DNA of 64,000 nucleotides from Oryza sativa Japonica Group (GCF_034140825.1 NC_089037.1:32321001-32385000), one strand, 5' to 3'. Shown: positions 36,357-48,392, counted from the first letter of the stretch. Notes: generated from the sequence alone by a model not told the origin. Translations and numbers: made by a program.

Positions 36357-37669
36357 GGAGGTGTGCCTCACCTTTTAGCAGGAGGTCCCTACCTTCATGT
36401 TGTACAACTAATCGAGCTAAACTTATTCGTAGGTATTCTTTTCCACCCCATCATTTTGTTAGCTGCGCAGGATGTAGCTGAACGTTGTTGTATTGTTGTA
36501 TGGGGAAGCATTATACTCATACAAATTAGCAGGTTTACCTATCTCAGCTTGTGTAGGCATGTGATTGTTCTCAAGCAAGGGCAGGGTAGATTTGTAGCGA
36601 CTGTGTGTAAACTAGTACATCATGTACTGTATGTTCAAACTGCTATTAGGAAATGTAACACATGTTATTGGACATTTGGACTTGGATCTGGTTATGCAAA
36701 ATGGTTGAAGCAAATTTGAGTTTTTCTTTTCTGCTAGTAGGGAAACGAGTAGGAATATTTTCTCGAGAGGAATCTTTTGCTTCTCAAGCACATTCTTTCT
36801 TTTGGAGTTGATCCAGACATTGAATTGTGTCTCTTTTGGTGTTGCTCCAGACATATTGAAGTGTGTGTATCTGTTTGACCTGATGCGTTTGCGTCTGGAA
36901 TCTTTGCTGCACTAGGATGCTGTGACTTCCAGCTAGTGCTATGTTGCTAGTATCTGGCTTTCCCCTTTTCTGGGTTTTTCACCATTTGATCTTTTAGAAC
37001 ATTTATTTAACAAATAGATAAAAAAAAGACTTATTCTGATTCTTTTTTTGGCACCACCGTTATTGGTCTCGTGGTTCAACATGACCGTGCCAATGACATT
37101 GGCGCTGTTCTACATTCTCCGGTGGACTAATGTGAAGTGATGCCAATATCATTGGCGTTGTTACGTTGGACCACAACGTCAATAATGTTAATGTTGTGAA
37201 AATGATTTATTCCTAAATATGTTTTTTTAATTCTATTTTTAAAATCAATTTTTTAAAAGGATTATAATGTGAAAAATCTGGCTCCCCATTCTTAGGGATG
37301 TAAATTTTCAGACGGTAACCTTACTGCTTAAAAGTATTATGGAAAGGCTCACCGGGGGTATGTATGGATCATGTCAAATGACTCAGTAGAGCACAAAAGT
37401 GCTTTCTGGGTTTATCTTAACCTTTGTACCGTCCATTTATCGGTAGGAGAACACGTGCCATTTTTTGCTGGCTTACAGATATATCGTGACAGGTGACAAA
37501 CACGCAAAGGTACATTTCAGCCGACCAAAAAAAATGTTGTACAGTGAACTGCAATCTGCAATTTTCATCGTGCACTACTCCTGCTAGTGCACCACGACGA
37601 CACGCAATCCCAGGCGAAGCGGCTTCTGCGCGCTGCGAAAAGTCAGCAGCAAAACCGCCGCCTGCCGTT
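36357..37669. other. BUB3-like 3' UTR and spacer before eIF5A
   Basis: The 3' flank is followed by AT-rich DNA. Between 37040 and 37200 the palindromic words 'ccaatgacattggcg' and 'ccaatatcattggcg' recur, possibly an old element. No gene was recognised. Confidence 0.45.
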
Positions 37670-38100
37670 GGGTGGGCCCCACGTCTATGAAAAGGACGAG
37701 CCGCTTTTGTCTCACGTGCGGCCGGATCCGGCTGGACCCTTTCGATCCGACGGCTACGCTAGGTACGCGCGGGCGCCACCCGGCCGACCAAAGTAACTAT
37801 CACGACGGGCCGAGCCGAATGGGCCGGCGGAAAAGCCCATCCCACGGCCCGCTCTCCGCGGATGCGGCGCCTCATACATAAATGTCTCGCTGAGCTCCGC
37901 CCGTCCGGAACCCTAGTCGCCGGATCGCGTCTCTCCCATCCTCTCGCGCATCCTCCTCCGACTACCTCGGTGAGCCGCCGCCGCCTCTTCCACTCTCGTC
38001 TTCTTGATCTGATCTAGGGGGTCGCGGCGTTCCTGACCTGTGCGCGCCTGGTGGTGGTTGTTGTTGTTGGTGGCAGGTTGGGTTTTGGGGGCGGCTGGAG
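37670..38100 (+). promoter_or_regulatory. eIF5A promoter and 5' UTR with leader intron
   Basis: Site II hexamers lie at 37673-37678, 37820-37825 and 37834-37839, and a telo-box-like 'gaaccctag' at 37908-37916; this pairing is typical of plant translation-machinery genes. A leader intron is proposed from 37970 (CTCG/GTGAGC) to 38076 (GGCAG), giving a short second leader exon that ends directly at the ATG at 38101. Confidence 0.6.
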
Positions 38101-40028
38101 ATGTCGGACTCCGAGGAGCACCACTTCGAGTCGAAGGCCGACGCCGGCGCGTCCAAGACCTACCCGCAGCAGGCTGGTACTATTCGCAAGAACGGTCATA
38201 TTGTCATCAAGAACCGCCCATGCAAGGTCTGGATCCCCGTTTCTGTCCCCCTCTTTTTCGCTTAGATTTGTTTTGAGTTAGGAGTTGTCCTCTGTGTTCT
38301 TGTCTGCTCTGTAAACTCGAAAGGTTGGCGCTGATTACTGCGGGATTCGGCTGGTTTGTTAGTTCCAATAATAATCTATTAGTAGCCATTTGTAAATTTT
38401 TATACCTTATATGTTCATACGTTTAGATTTATCTGTGTAGTCTGAATTGTGCTTATGCAATTTTCTGGATAGTGTCGCAACTGTGGGTTTAATTCCCCTT
38501 TTGCACTTTCTTTTTTTTTTTGCGTCAGCAGTGACCAGCCATTTTTGTTATACAGCGCTAACTAGTCAACTTTTTGTTGTTGAATCTATTTTGTTTTGTT
38601 TCGTTCATCATGGAAATGATGATTTTGCAATTGTGGTGTTTGTAATGCATGGTATTTGCTGATTTGGGGTTGTGCTCACTATTTCTCTTGCCGGGTGTAT
38701 TTTCATCCATATATAGTCACTGTCATTGTTGTAGTGTGGATATGATTATGTTATCTCAAAGGCAAAAGTACTGTTTCTGCGGGTGACTTGACTATTGATG
38801 ATTTCAGCCAAAAGGTTGAAATGAAATTTGCACGCCCTTTTTAGCTTTTTGTTAGTGCAACGCTTTGCCTGTTACCAAACTAATACCTCATTTCATCACT
38901 GCGATTCAGGCCTTAATTTAAAATACTCATTTTGTCAATGCGACGTGTGCTTTAATTTAAAATGCCTTAATGTGGTTATCATATTTTGTGCTATCTTCTT
39001 GCAATTATTGGTTGGTGAACGACTCCTGTTTTCTTTTCTTTGATGAATGTTATAGTGGAGTGGGAACCATGCTAGTCTTCTTGTTGATACGAAGGTTTGA
39101 TGACCACATAATGCATTTATACAAGTATCTTATCTTCTCCTTCCTTTTGTAGGTTGTTGAGGTCTCCACTTTTTATACAAGTATCTTATCTTCTCCTTCC
39201 TTTTGTAGGTTGTTGAGGTCTCCACCTCCAAGACTGGGAAGCATGGACATGCAAAATGCCACTTTGTGGCCATTGACATCTTCAATGGGAAGAAGCTTGA
39301 AGATATTGTGCCCTCCTCCCACAACTGTGACGTAAGTATAAATTCTTAACCATGTTAAGACTACTGTTTGCTTGGTTCGTGCTGTGTGGTTTACTTGTTT
39401 TCCTTCTTCTGTGCAGGTCCCCCACGTGAACCGTACTGATTATCAGCTGATTGACATTTCTGAAGATGGATTTGTATGTTTCTTTAGTCCTTTTAGCTAT
39501 CTCTTGATTATTTCTCTTTTAGCTATCTCTTGATTATTTCTGAAGATGGATTTGTATGTTTCTTTAGTCCTTTTAAGATGGATTTGTATGTTTCTTTAGT
39601 CCTTTTAAGATGGATTTGTATGTTTCTTTAGTCCTTTTAGCTATCTCTTGATTATTTCTGAAGATGGATTTGTATGTTTCTTTAGTCCTTTTAGCTATCT
39701 CTTGATTTGGCTCTTGGTATTATTTAGTCTGTAATGCACGTCTCACACATTCCACAGGTCAGCCTCCTGACTGAAAGTGGAGGCACTAAGGATGACCTGA
39801 GGCTCCCTAGTGATGAGGCTCTGCTTACTCAGGTTAGTGATTTGGTCTTAAGCTGTAGCTTTGGCATCCACATCTTCTTTCCAGAATTGCTCAAACTCTT
39901 TTTCTTGTTGTTGTTGCTATAAGATCAAGGATGGATTCGCCGAGGGGAAGGATCTGATTGTTACCGTGATGTCTGCCATGGGTGAGGAGCAGATCTGCGC
40001 TCTGAAGGATATTGGCCCCAAGAACTAG
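38101..40028 (+). CDS. Eukaryotic translation initiation factor 5A (eIF5A)
   Basis: Five exons, 38101-38226, 39209-39331, 39417-39473, 39758-39832 and 39924-40028, encode 161 residues, the usual plant length (159-161). The start [12 protein letters not shown] is typical of plant eIF5A. The hypusine loop [14 protein letters not shown] places the modified lysine at about K53; deoxyhypusine synthase and hydroxylase convert this residue, and the factor then relieves ribosome stalling and aids termination. The SH3-like N-domain and OB-fold C-domain (from about [13 protein letters not shown] to the end ALKDIGPKN) are complete. Two tandem duplications copy the acceptor of exon 2 and the donor of exon 3, so correct splicing must ignore decoys. 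Confidence 0.95.
39116..39225 (+). repeat. Tandem duplication spanning the 3' splice site of eIF5A exon 2
   Basis: A 54-base stretch at 39116-39169 recurs at 39172-39225 (period 56) without a visible mismatch. Each copy holds the polypyrimidine tract, the TTTTGTAG acceptor and the first 17 bases of exon 2 (gttgttgaggtctccac). Only the second copy continues into the eIF5A frame. Use of the first would add 56 nt and shift the frame. Confidence 0.92.
39463..39700 (+). repeat. Tandem copies of the 5' splice site of eIF5A exon 3
   Basis: The word 'aagatggatttgtatgtttc' starts at 39463, 39543, 39575, 39607 and 39661, each copy followed by 'tttagtcctttta'. The three middle copies have a 32-bp period; the outer ones add a 'gctatctcttgattatttct' unit. 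Every copy contains the exon 3 end GATTT and donor GTATGT. Only the first is in the coding frame; reading on past it meets an in-frame stop within the repeat. Confidence 0.92.
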
Positions 40029-40983
40029 AATACCTTGTTACCGTGTTTGGCTACCTGTCTGGTCGCTTTAAGTTTGGAGCTGGTCTTGAGATTATATATA
40101 AACTTTTGATTTGAGCGTAAGTTAAGAAGACATATGGGCCGTTGTTCCATCTTGCGGTTTATACCGAATGATTTGGATGTACCTTTGCTATATGTAATGC
40201 TATTTTGAACCAGTAGTTTTACAGTCTTTATGGTTATTTATATACAATGTTCTTTGGGTTATATGCAAAATTTCTTGTAATCCATCCTATATTCTGTTGC
40301 ATCATTTTTTGGGTGCTCTTTGACTTAGTCGAAGTGATCCTCTTGACTTCTTACGTATCGGTTTCGATTATTTTGGTTATTGTGTTGAACAATTGTGAAT
40401 TTCTGTGAGCCATGTTTGCAAGTCCTAAACGGTCAAATTTTGCTTTCCACTTTCAAAATGAATCGCATGGAGCTTAGCTTTACAGGTGAAAATGGTCTCA
40501 GATTTCAATCAATGTCATTTTTGGTCAAATTTTGCTTTCCATTTTTGGTCAGATTTTCACCTTTTGGTGGCAACGTTGTTTTGCCAGGCGTGACAAAGTG
40601 AATTGGCCGCGCCAGGCCGTACCTTGTAGCCAAAAGGTTTATATTTAAAAATACTTTAGAAAAAGACTATTAATAAAATTAAAAATAAAGAGTCTAAAAA
40701 ATAAAAATATTTTTAAGTTTGGATGTGTTTGCTTCATGCTAAAATTGGAAGTTTGGTTGAAATTGGAACGATGTGACGGAAAAATTGGAAGTTTATGCAT
40801 GTAGAAAAGTTTCGATGCGATAGAAACTTTGGAAGTTTGACGAAGTCCGTGTGCGTCACCGACATATGGGTCCCTTCTAGCGGTGCAGAAAGTGATAAGG
40901 TTCAACCAAAGTCGCAAGTCCGCAACGCGACTGTGCACACGAGGCCACTCCACTCCTCTCCTTTGCGCTCGCTCTGCTCTGCC
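40029..40983. other. eIF5A 3' UTR and spacer before the DUF3598-like gene
   Basis: Contains the 3' UTR and, at 40735-40845, part of a Tourist-like MITE. The leader of the next gene begins near 40900. No other gene was seen. Confidence 0.5.
40735..40845. mobile_element. Tourist-like MITE fragment in the DUF3598-like promoter
   Basis: Words 'gaaattggaacgatgtgacg', 'gaaaaattggaagttt' and 'agtttcgatgcgatagaaac' match the element at 7679-7825. The right end is missing. The next gene's ATG is 139 bp downstream. Confidence 0.6.
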
Positions 40984-43228
40984 ATGGCGGAGGCGCTCGT
41001 CGCCGTCCTCCGGCTCGCGGCGTCCGCCGCCGCCACCGCACGCCCTCAAAGCCGCAGCGGCCGCCACGGCTCCTGCGCGGCGCGCGTCCCCTGCCCCGGC
41101 CCGTCCCCGTTCCGCCGCGGCAGGCTCTGCGCGCGGGCCGCGGTGGCCGGCCCGCCGGAGGTGGACGACGACGACGCGATGACCATCGACAATCTCCGCC
41201 GCTTCTTCGACGTCAACGTCGGCAAGTGGAATGGAGCATTCTACGTGCGCGCTCGCCTCCCTCTAGTTCTTCTTCTTCTTCTTCTTCTTCTTCTTCTTCT
41301 TCTTCTCTGGGTTTGTAGTCTGCAAGACTGAGACGCTGAGTGTTCTTGTTCGTGTGCCTGTGTGCTTGTGTTCTTCTCGTCAGCAATTCGATGCGCACGG
41401 GAGGGTGCTGCAGGGGATCAGCACGCGGCTGTCAGTGAGCACCTACGGGGAGGACGACCTCATCAGCCTCCTGCAATCGTAATGACACTCCACTTACTCA
41501 TGTTAAATCCTTTTTTGTTCAGTTCTGATAGCACACTTCAATTATCGCATTTTTTTATTTAATTCAGTATTGTTTCATGTGTTCCATGTTTATATCATAT
41601 CCTTTGTGATTGTCAGTAATCAAGAACAATGTTTTGGCCGTTCTGTTGTGGCCAGGGATCCTTACGGCATATTTACCTATTGTGTTTTCCAGGCTGTATA
41701 TCAAGCAAGCTTCTTCTCAGATATCGTTTGTAGATGAGGAGGATTCTGAAGAGTGGGTGGAGTACAAAATCAAAGAGACAAACATGTTCACTGTAGATAA
41801 ATACCAGCAGGTGCACTGAAGTTTGATGATCTCTTGACATTTTTAAAAAATTTGTGTAGTTCTGAGTATTTTTAATGAGCGGTGTTGTTTAGTAGGTAGG
41901 ATTCTTTCAAGAGGAAAAGGCATTTGCTCTGAGGTATCAGACTGCTGGAATGCTGGAGACTGTCCTTCGGGCTGGTGTGCTAGGAGAAGATGATACTGGT
42001 GAAGAATCCCCCAAGTAAACAACCTAGAAACATTGTTACATGCTTACTGCACTGCGATGCTTGTATAATGAGCTGTTACTTATCTGTTTTGTACTTCACC
42101 AGAAACTTGAAGATCCCTTCTCGTAAGCCATCTATTGTATGTGAGAATTGCCTTTACTCTCGTGAAGGCAATGGCCGAGTAAGGGCTTTCCACATCATGG
42201 ACCCAAAGGGAGTGCTCGATATGCTTATAATTTTCCATGAAAAGCAGGGATCTGAAGTCCCACTTATGTACTCTTCAGATGATGCAGATGTGAGTTCTTA
42301 TATAAGCAAATGCTATAGTTTCAAACGATCTGACAATGGGATGATGCTAAAAATAGCCCTTTTCTTTTGCACTAGATCACCAACAGTGATAGAATAGCTC
42401 CACTACTGGGAAGATGGGAAGGCCGTTCTGTGACTAAGAGGAGCGGGGTGTATGGAGCAACACTTTCTGAAGCTGATACGGTGGTTCTCCTTGAAAAGGA
42501 CCGCAATGGTCAGCTAATTCTGGTATGCTGCAGAATTACATTTTGCGTATCATTATTCTCCTTAGACTTTTAACTATGGAGTATGGAAATATGTGCTTCT
42601 ATAAAGATGATAATCCCAATCAGTGTCTTGGCAAAAATTGACCTAAAACACAGCCGTAAACCTATGGGTGATGGATTTCAAAATTTGCATGCAATGGGTG
42701 GACAAGCGGGTGTGTCTGCACTAGTATGTGCATCAGCATATTGTGTTCGTTCTTTACCTTACAGTTGCATTCATATAATTAGGTAGATTTATAGTTTACA
42801 GGCATTGGAAAATTTCTAATCAGGTCAATCTTATGATTTATAAAAATTATAAATGCACTTGCCTAAAAAGTGTTTGTTTTCAGTAGCACTATATCGTGTT
42901 CATAACTTGTGTTACATGTTGTTCATGCTGTTCATAGGATAACATGTCAACAAAATCTGGATCTAGCACAACAACAACTGTTCACTGGACAGGATCAGCA
43001 AATAACAACTTGCTTCAGTTTGATGGAGGATATGAAATGACCTTGTTACCTGGAGGAATGTACATGGGATATCCGACAGACATCGGTAAGATTGTGAATG
43101 ACATGGATTCTTTTCATTTGGAGTTCTGCTGGATGGAATCACCAGGAAAGAGGCAGCGGCTTGTGCGGACTTATGACTCAGCTGGTTTGGCTGTTTCATC
43201 AACTTACTTCTTTGAGACTAAAGTATGA
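40984..43228 (+). CDS. Chloroplast-targeted DUF3598-like protein
   Basis: Seven exons, 40984-41244, 41384-41478, 41693-41810, 41896-42014, 42103-42289, 42376-42522 and 42938-43228, join in frame into 405 residues. Residues 1 to about 55 are Ala/Arg/Ser-rich and poor in acidic residues, like a chloroplast transit peptide. After an acidic linker (PEVDDDDAMTIDNLRRFF) the body has FFDVNVGKWNGAFYQFDAHG and GRWEGRSVTKRSGVYG, the two GxW starts expected of a two-barrel, lipocalin-like fold, and an end with FCWMESPGKRQRLVRTYD. I assign it to the DUF3598 group shared with cyanobacteria, from memory. The function is unknown. A (CTT)n tract fills part of intron 1. Confidence 0.75.
41264..41303 (+). repeat. 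(CTT)n microsatellite in intron 1
   Basis: About thirteen uninterrupted CTT units lie in the first intron of the DUF3598-like gene. A good polymorphic-marker type tract; no function is implied. Confidence 0.9.
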
Positions 43229-44640
43229 AGGACAACTTTTACTTCGATAATTCGTAGATTTTCTCCAATGATCTCATTGAAGTGTGCGTACTTAGTCTTG
43301 CGGCTTGTTACTCGGTATGCGATAGCAGAGTATATATTTTTGGACAGCTTCATCCTATGCGAATAGGAGAAACTTATGAGAGCAGTGTTTTGCTCTTCAT
43401 TGGCTAAAATTCTACTAGCATGTCGCATTCATATATTTCCAAGTGGCTTTTTTTCCCTGGTGTGGCTGGGGTAGTTAAACCTTTAGGTTTGGAATTTGTC
43501 TCCCCTTGTAAATGCCGATATCATCCTGGTCGAATTTGGTTTTGTTGAATACAAGTATTTTGAAACTGAAAAAGATTATGGCCGTGGATCGTTCTTCATA
43601 TTTCTGCTGCAAAACTTAGGAGTCAAAATTTCTGACCAATTCGTTATGGGGAGGGGGAAAAACTGACTAATTATGCTGGTTCAGTCAGTTGTTGTACCAA
43701 AGCCAATTTGAAACCATAGTCTAAAAGACAATGGAAGACATACTCTACCTAGTAACAAAAGGTGACTTTCTGTCTCAAAAAACAACGTCATAGGGATATA
43801 TATGTGATATGGATGGAGTGATGTTACAAAGGCATACTCCTACCTCTGTGACTGCTGTTACCATCACGACATTCTAGGGTCTACCATATGATATGGATGG
43901 AACATAAAGGTGATTTAACTCCCTGGAAGGAAACCTCTGTTGGTAATCCAGGAATATTTTACTCTACAATAACCGTGTTCTTGCTTCTGTCTTGTAGTAC
44001 TCCAGTGAAAAGAGATATACAGCTAGAAATTACTAAAGAATTAGATGTCTCTAATCAAGGAATTAATGTGTAATACTTGTTTGGCCACCAATGGCGCCAG
44101 CAAACCGCGTGGAAAGATCTTTACATAGAGCTGGAGAAAGCTGCTGTTTATCAAAGAAATGAAATATGGTATTTGACCATGATGGTTGCAAAAATATACT
44201 TTTGCCAACAGTTTGAAAGAAACGTGTAGCATTATAAAACTGCCTTGGGGGTTAGTGCGATACATGTATATATCTCATATTATAAATGTGCCAAGACATT
44301 CCACTGGCTAAGAGATACTGGTGAGGTTATATATATAGCGTGCACAAGATGGAGATTTTTTTTTTTAATCTTGCCTCAAATCCTCAATGTTGTAGAGAGG
44401 ATTACACTTGTAAGTTTTTGGCTTTTGCATTTGATCCTATGAGAACCAATTGGTCCACGTTGTGCAATGCCCCTCCACAATTATCCCCCACACACAGCTC
44501 CCAAATCTCTGTTCTTGAGAAAATAATGCTGCTTAATTAGTTGTACACAGCAGGCAGAGGATGCAGCTAATCTTCCAGATAATCAAACTGTAAACTTAAA
44601 AGCTAGCTTAAGCTAATATAGGAACCCCATATGTCACATC
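43229..44640. other. 3' UTR of DUF3598-like gene and spacer
   Basis: 3' UTR then AT-rich spacer. Open frames are short and motif-free. Confidence 0.45.
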
Positions 44641-44699
44641 GTTGAAGAGGCTCTCAAGTCTCAAACCTCATCATCATCTTCGTCGCCGTGTCGGCGACC

Positions 44700-44783
44700 A
44701 TGGCCGGACACCTGATCTGAGCAATGCCAATCGTGTCGCCGGTGAAGGAGAAGGCGGCGATCGCTTTCGACGCCGGCGAGTAG
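44700..44783 (+). promoter_or_regulatory. Two short upstream ORFs in the WRKY leader
   Basis: An ATG at 44700 in a good context (accATGG) opens 6 codons ending at 44720. A second ATG at 44724 opens 19 codons (MPIVSPVKEKAAIAFDAGE) ending at 44783. Both lie about 250-340 bp upstream of the WRKY start at 45036, in the GC-rich DNA expected to be its leader. They matter only if the transcript starts upstream of 44700, which I cannot show. Confidence 0.35.
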
Positions 44784-45035
44784 CCGCCGTCACCGCCGCC
44801 GCGATCGATCGAGCAAAGTCACCGGAGGAAGGAGACAGCTTCCGTTGGTTTTGGAAATATTCAGCTCAAGCAGTTGGAGCGAGTCAGTCCAATCCCAACA
44901 CATCTCGCTCGGATCCCCTCTCTTGGTCGGCAGCCGTCGTTGTCATCGATCGGGAGGCGTTGCCATTGCACGTTTCAGCTTGTTTTTGTCGCTTAGTAGA
45001 AGCAAAGGAAGCTAACGCGGGCGGCGGCGGTGGCA

Positions 45036-48000
45036 ATGGCCGATCGGCGCCGCAGCGACGGCGGCGGCGGCATGCAGCAGCAGCCGTTCACGTCGCCGGG
45101 GCAGGAGAGGGTGTTCGACGGCGGCGGTGTTCCTGGGCAGGTGGCGGCGCCGTATGGGAGTGATTTTGATCAGAGCTCTTACATGGCGCTTCTCGCCGCC
45201 GGCGCCGTCGGCGTCGGCGTCGGGGTCCAGCCGACGGCGGCGCCGTGGGCTGTCGAAGAGGACGTCGCCGCGGCGCCTCCTGGGATTAGCTTGGCACCTC
45301 AGTTCTCCATGGTAATGTTGGTCTCTTGGATTCTCTTCTCGTGATTAATTTGGTGGTGAGAATTTGCTGCTGCTGATACTTACTTCTGATTAATTCTGAA
45401 GAATTCTTCTCGAAATTGGAATCCCGTGGTATACAGATATTTGATCGGTATTTGCTATCGGGTTATTTCATGAGATTCTAATTGCAAACAAAAGCTCCGT
45501 TTTATGTTCTTACTGAGATTAATTTGCAAGGTTTACTGTAGCAACTAGTTACATAATTTGAATTACATTTGTTACTTAGTTTGACACTTTGACCTACTTG
45601 CATGAGATATATACTTGCATCATCACAAGCAAAAACACAGTGAGAAAATTCATTCAAGAAAATTCACTGAAGAAAAAAAAAGATTTGCACCTTAATTTGT
45701 TCGCCATGGCTCCATGCACAGGCGAACTATGCGCCGCCGCCGTCGTACCAACACCCTGCAACCCTCGTCTCCCCGCCGCTCGCCGCCGGCCTCCACCCCT
45801 ACCCGCCGTATCTCCACGGAGTCGACGCGCCACCGCCGCAATGGCCTCCACGACCGGCGCCGCCGCCCAGCTTCAGCGTCCTCGACCTCGCCGCCGCGGC
45901 TGCTCCGCACGAGCAGCGCCACAGCATGCAACAGCTGCTCCTCCGCGCCGCGGCGTTCGGCGGCGGCATGCACGCGGCGGCGGCGCCGGCGCCGGCGGCC
46001 GCCGCCGCCATCGAGCAGCCGGCGAAGGACGGGTACAATTGGCGCAAGTACGGGCAGAAGCAGCTCAAGGACGCCGAGTCGCCGCGGAGCTACTACAAGT
46101 GCACCCGCGACGGCTGCCCCGTGAAGAAGATCGTCGAGCGCTCGTCCGACGGCTGCATCAAGGAGATCACCTACAAGGGCCGGCACAGCCACCCCCGTCC
46201 CGTCGAGCCCCGCCGCGGCGGCGCCGCCAGCAGCAGCAGCTCCGCCATGGCCGCCGGTACTGATCACAATGCCGGCGCCGCCGCGGACGACGCCGCCGCC
46301 GCCGACGAGGACGACCCCAGCGATGACGACGACACGTTGTTGCACGAGGACGACGACGACGGCGAGGAAGGGCATGACAGGTGGGTCCAGCAATCGATCA
46401 TCGTGCCGATGATTATCAACCGTCGGATCAAATTACGAGCAATTTTACACTAATTTTTTTAAAAAAATTGCTCTCAAATTACTGTGTAGTTGATGGTCGT
46501 GTGATTTTGGTTGTTAGGGGTGTAGATGGCGAGGTGGGGCAAAGGGTGGTGAGGAAGCCCAAGATCATATTGCAGACTCGCAGCGAGGTTGATCTGCTCG
46601 ACGACGGCTACCGGTGGCGCAAGTACGGCCAGAAAGTTGTCAAGGGCAACCCACGACCAAGGTAAACACGTCTCTGCTAATATTTTGTTCTTCTAAAAAC
46701 ACGTAAAAGTTTTGCACGTCAATGCATTTAGAAAGGGGGGAAAACAACTGGAAAATCCATTTAAAACTTAGGTGCACATATATATACAACCATGCGCTCA
46801 TCTTTTTCATATCATTATTGTCTGATCATTTCATCTATAGCAACATGTAACGCTTATTAACGATCGGAAAACAATTTATGGATAAAACTTTAAGTAAATT
46901 TCACAAAACCACATATACTTAAAAATAACTTTTGCAAAACTACAGATTTAAGACGGAGTGTCAACAAATAAAGATTGAGTAGTAAATTTATCACAAAACT
47001 ACAAGTTTAGTGTCAAGTTAATCATAAAACTACAATGTTTACAACTCTAACAGACTGTAGTGCTCTGGATTTAAATTTTAGAATATGTAGTTTTATGATT
47101 ACTCCAATATTAAATCTCTAGTTTTGTGATACTTGGTCTTAAATTTATAGTTTTACAATAAATTGATCGCTAAATCTATAGTTTTGTGATATAACGTCTT
47201 AAATATATAGTTTTGTAATAGTTTGATAAAACTATATGTGGTTTTGTGAAATTTACTCTAAATTTTTTATACATTTTTGTATGTGTTCTTAGTGGGTTAA
47301 AAACTAATGCCGGAAAATAAACTTCGGTAAAAAAATTAAATTAACTCTAAAATTAATTTTTGATAATTTAAATTTAGTTGTAGCTAATAAATTGGAGAGG
47401 AGATGGTCATATTTTTTTTTAGAAAAAACAATAACATATATTTTTTAGAGGAAACCAACAACATATTACAATGTTATATACTCCCTCCGTCCCATGATAT
47501 AAGGGATTTTGGAGGGATGTGACACATTCTAGAACTACGAATCTGGACATGTTCTTATCCAGATTCGTAGTCCTAGGATGCGTCACAATCCTATAAAATC
47601 TCTTATATTACGGGACGGAAGGAGTATCACTCCACTAGTATACAATACCAAACTCCACGCACACATCCCCGCAGGAAAAAAAATATGGACATTGTTGGTA
47701 CTATTCATGAATGAGTTTGTTTATTTTGTTTCTTGTTGTGTATATTGAATTTTGACTTGATTTTCTACCAGATTGTAGATGTATCATATATGCTAAATCA
47801 ATGTTATAAAAAACTCTAGGAATTATGTCTTTTTAAATTGTAAATGACAAGCAGAACGAATACGCATATACTTGAGCTATAAAATCCATGTCCCGAAAGA
47901 ACCCAATAAATGAGCATTGCAATTCACAACTTGAGTGTGACGAACCTGACACGCACGTTACAGCCTGAAACTCTGAACCCGCCCCCTGAATCCTGAACCG

Positions 48001-48255
48001 AATGTGCTGCGCAGGAGCTACTACAAGTGCACGGCGGACGGCTGCAACGTGCGGAAGCAGATCGAGAGGGCGTCGGCCGATCCCAAGTGCGTCCTGACGA
48101 CGTACACCGGCCGCCACAACCACGACCCGCCGGGGAGGCCGCCCGCCGCCGCTAACCTTCAGATGCCTGGCCCGGCGGCCATGAGGTTGGCCGGCGGTGG
48201 CACGGCTCATCAGCAACCGAGCGGCGGCGCTCACCAGATGAAAGAGGAGACATAG
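45036..48255 (+). CDS. WRKY4: Group I WRKY transcription factor (two WRKY domains)
   Basis: Four exons, 45036-45311, 45722-46380, 46518-46661 and 48015-48255, join into 439 residues. The N-terminal WRKY domain has WRKYGQK at 199-205 and a C-X4-C-X22-H-X-H finger (C219, C224, H247, H249); the C-terminal one has WRKYGQK at 345-351 and C-X4-C-X23-H-X-H (C365, C370, H394, H396). The intron splitting the arginine codon in NPRPR/SYYK is the conserved R-type intron of C-terminal WRKY domains. An acidic stretch ([19 protein letters not shown]) separates the domains. Such proteins bind W-box TTGAC sites in the nucleus. Its place near ORC5 fits rice WRKY4, a symbol I give from memory. Intron 3 (1353 bp) carries two MITEs. 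Confidence 0.92.
46893..47257. mobile_element. MITE with long inverted ends in WRKY intron 3
   Basis: The left end 'agtaaatttcacaaaaccac' is the inverse of the right end 'gtggttttgtgaaatttact'. The interior repeats 'aaaactacaa' and 'tagttttgtgat' words in opposite orientation. It is about 365 bp with no coding content. The family is possibly MULE-derived; no clear target duplication was found. Confidence 0.7.
47481..47624. mobile_element. Stowaway MITE in WRKY intron 3
   Basis: Starts CTCCCTCCGTCCCATGATAT and ends ATTACGGGACGGAAGGAG, flanked by TA at 47479-47480 and 47625-47626. The inner words 'ctacgaatctggacatg' and 'tccagattcgtagtccta' pair as well, so the whole 144 bp can fold into one hairpin. 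It is well preserved and probably young. Confidence 0.88.
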
Positions 48256-48392
48256 CCGGGAGGATGAATTAACACACTCCTGTGTTGCACGGATGCTTCT
48301 GTCTGGTGATCTCTGTGTTTTCTTTTTCGCTGTGTGAATAATAATAGAGATGAATGGTGATTGATTCTTTAATTTGGGCAGATTTTCCTGCC

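Noticed and set aside
45692-46393. 233-codon minus-strand open frame over the WRKY exon
   Set aside because: It is the antisense shadow of a GC-rich exon whose sense frame encodes a perfect WRKY domain.
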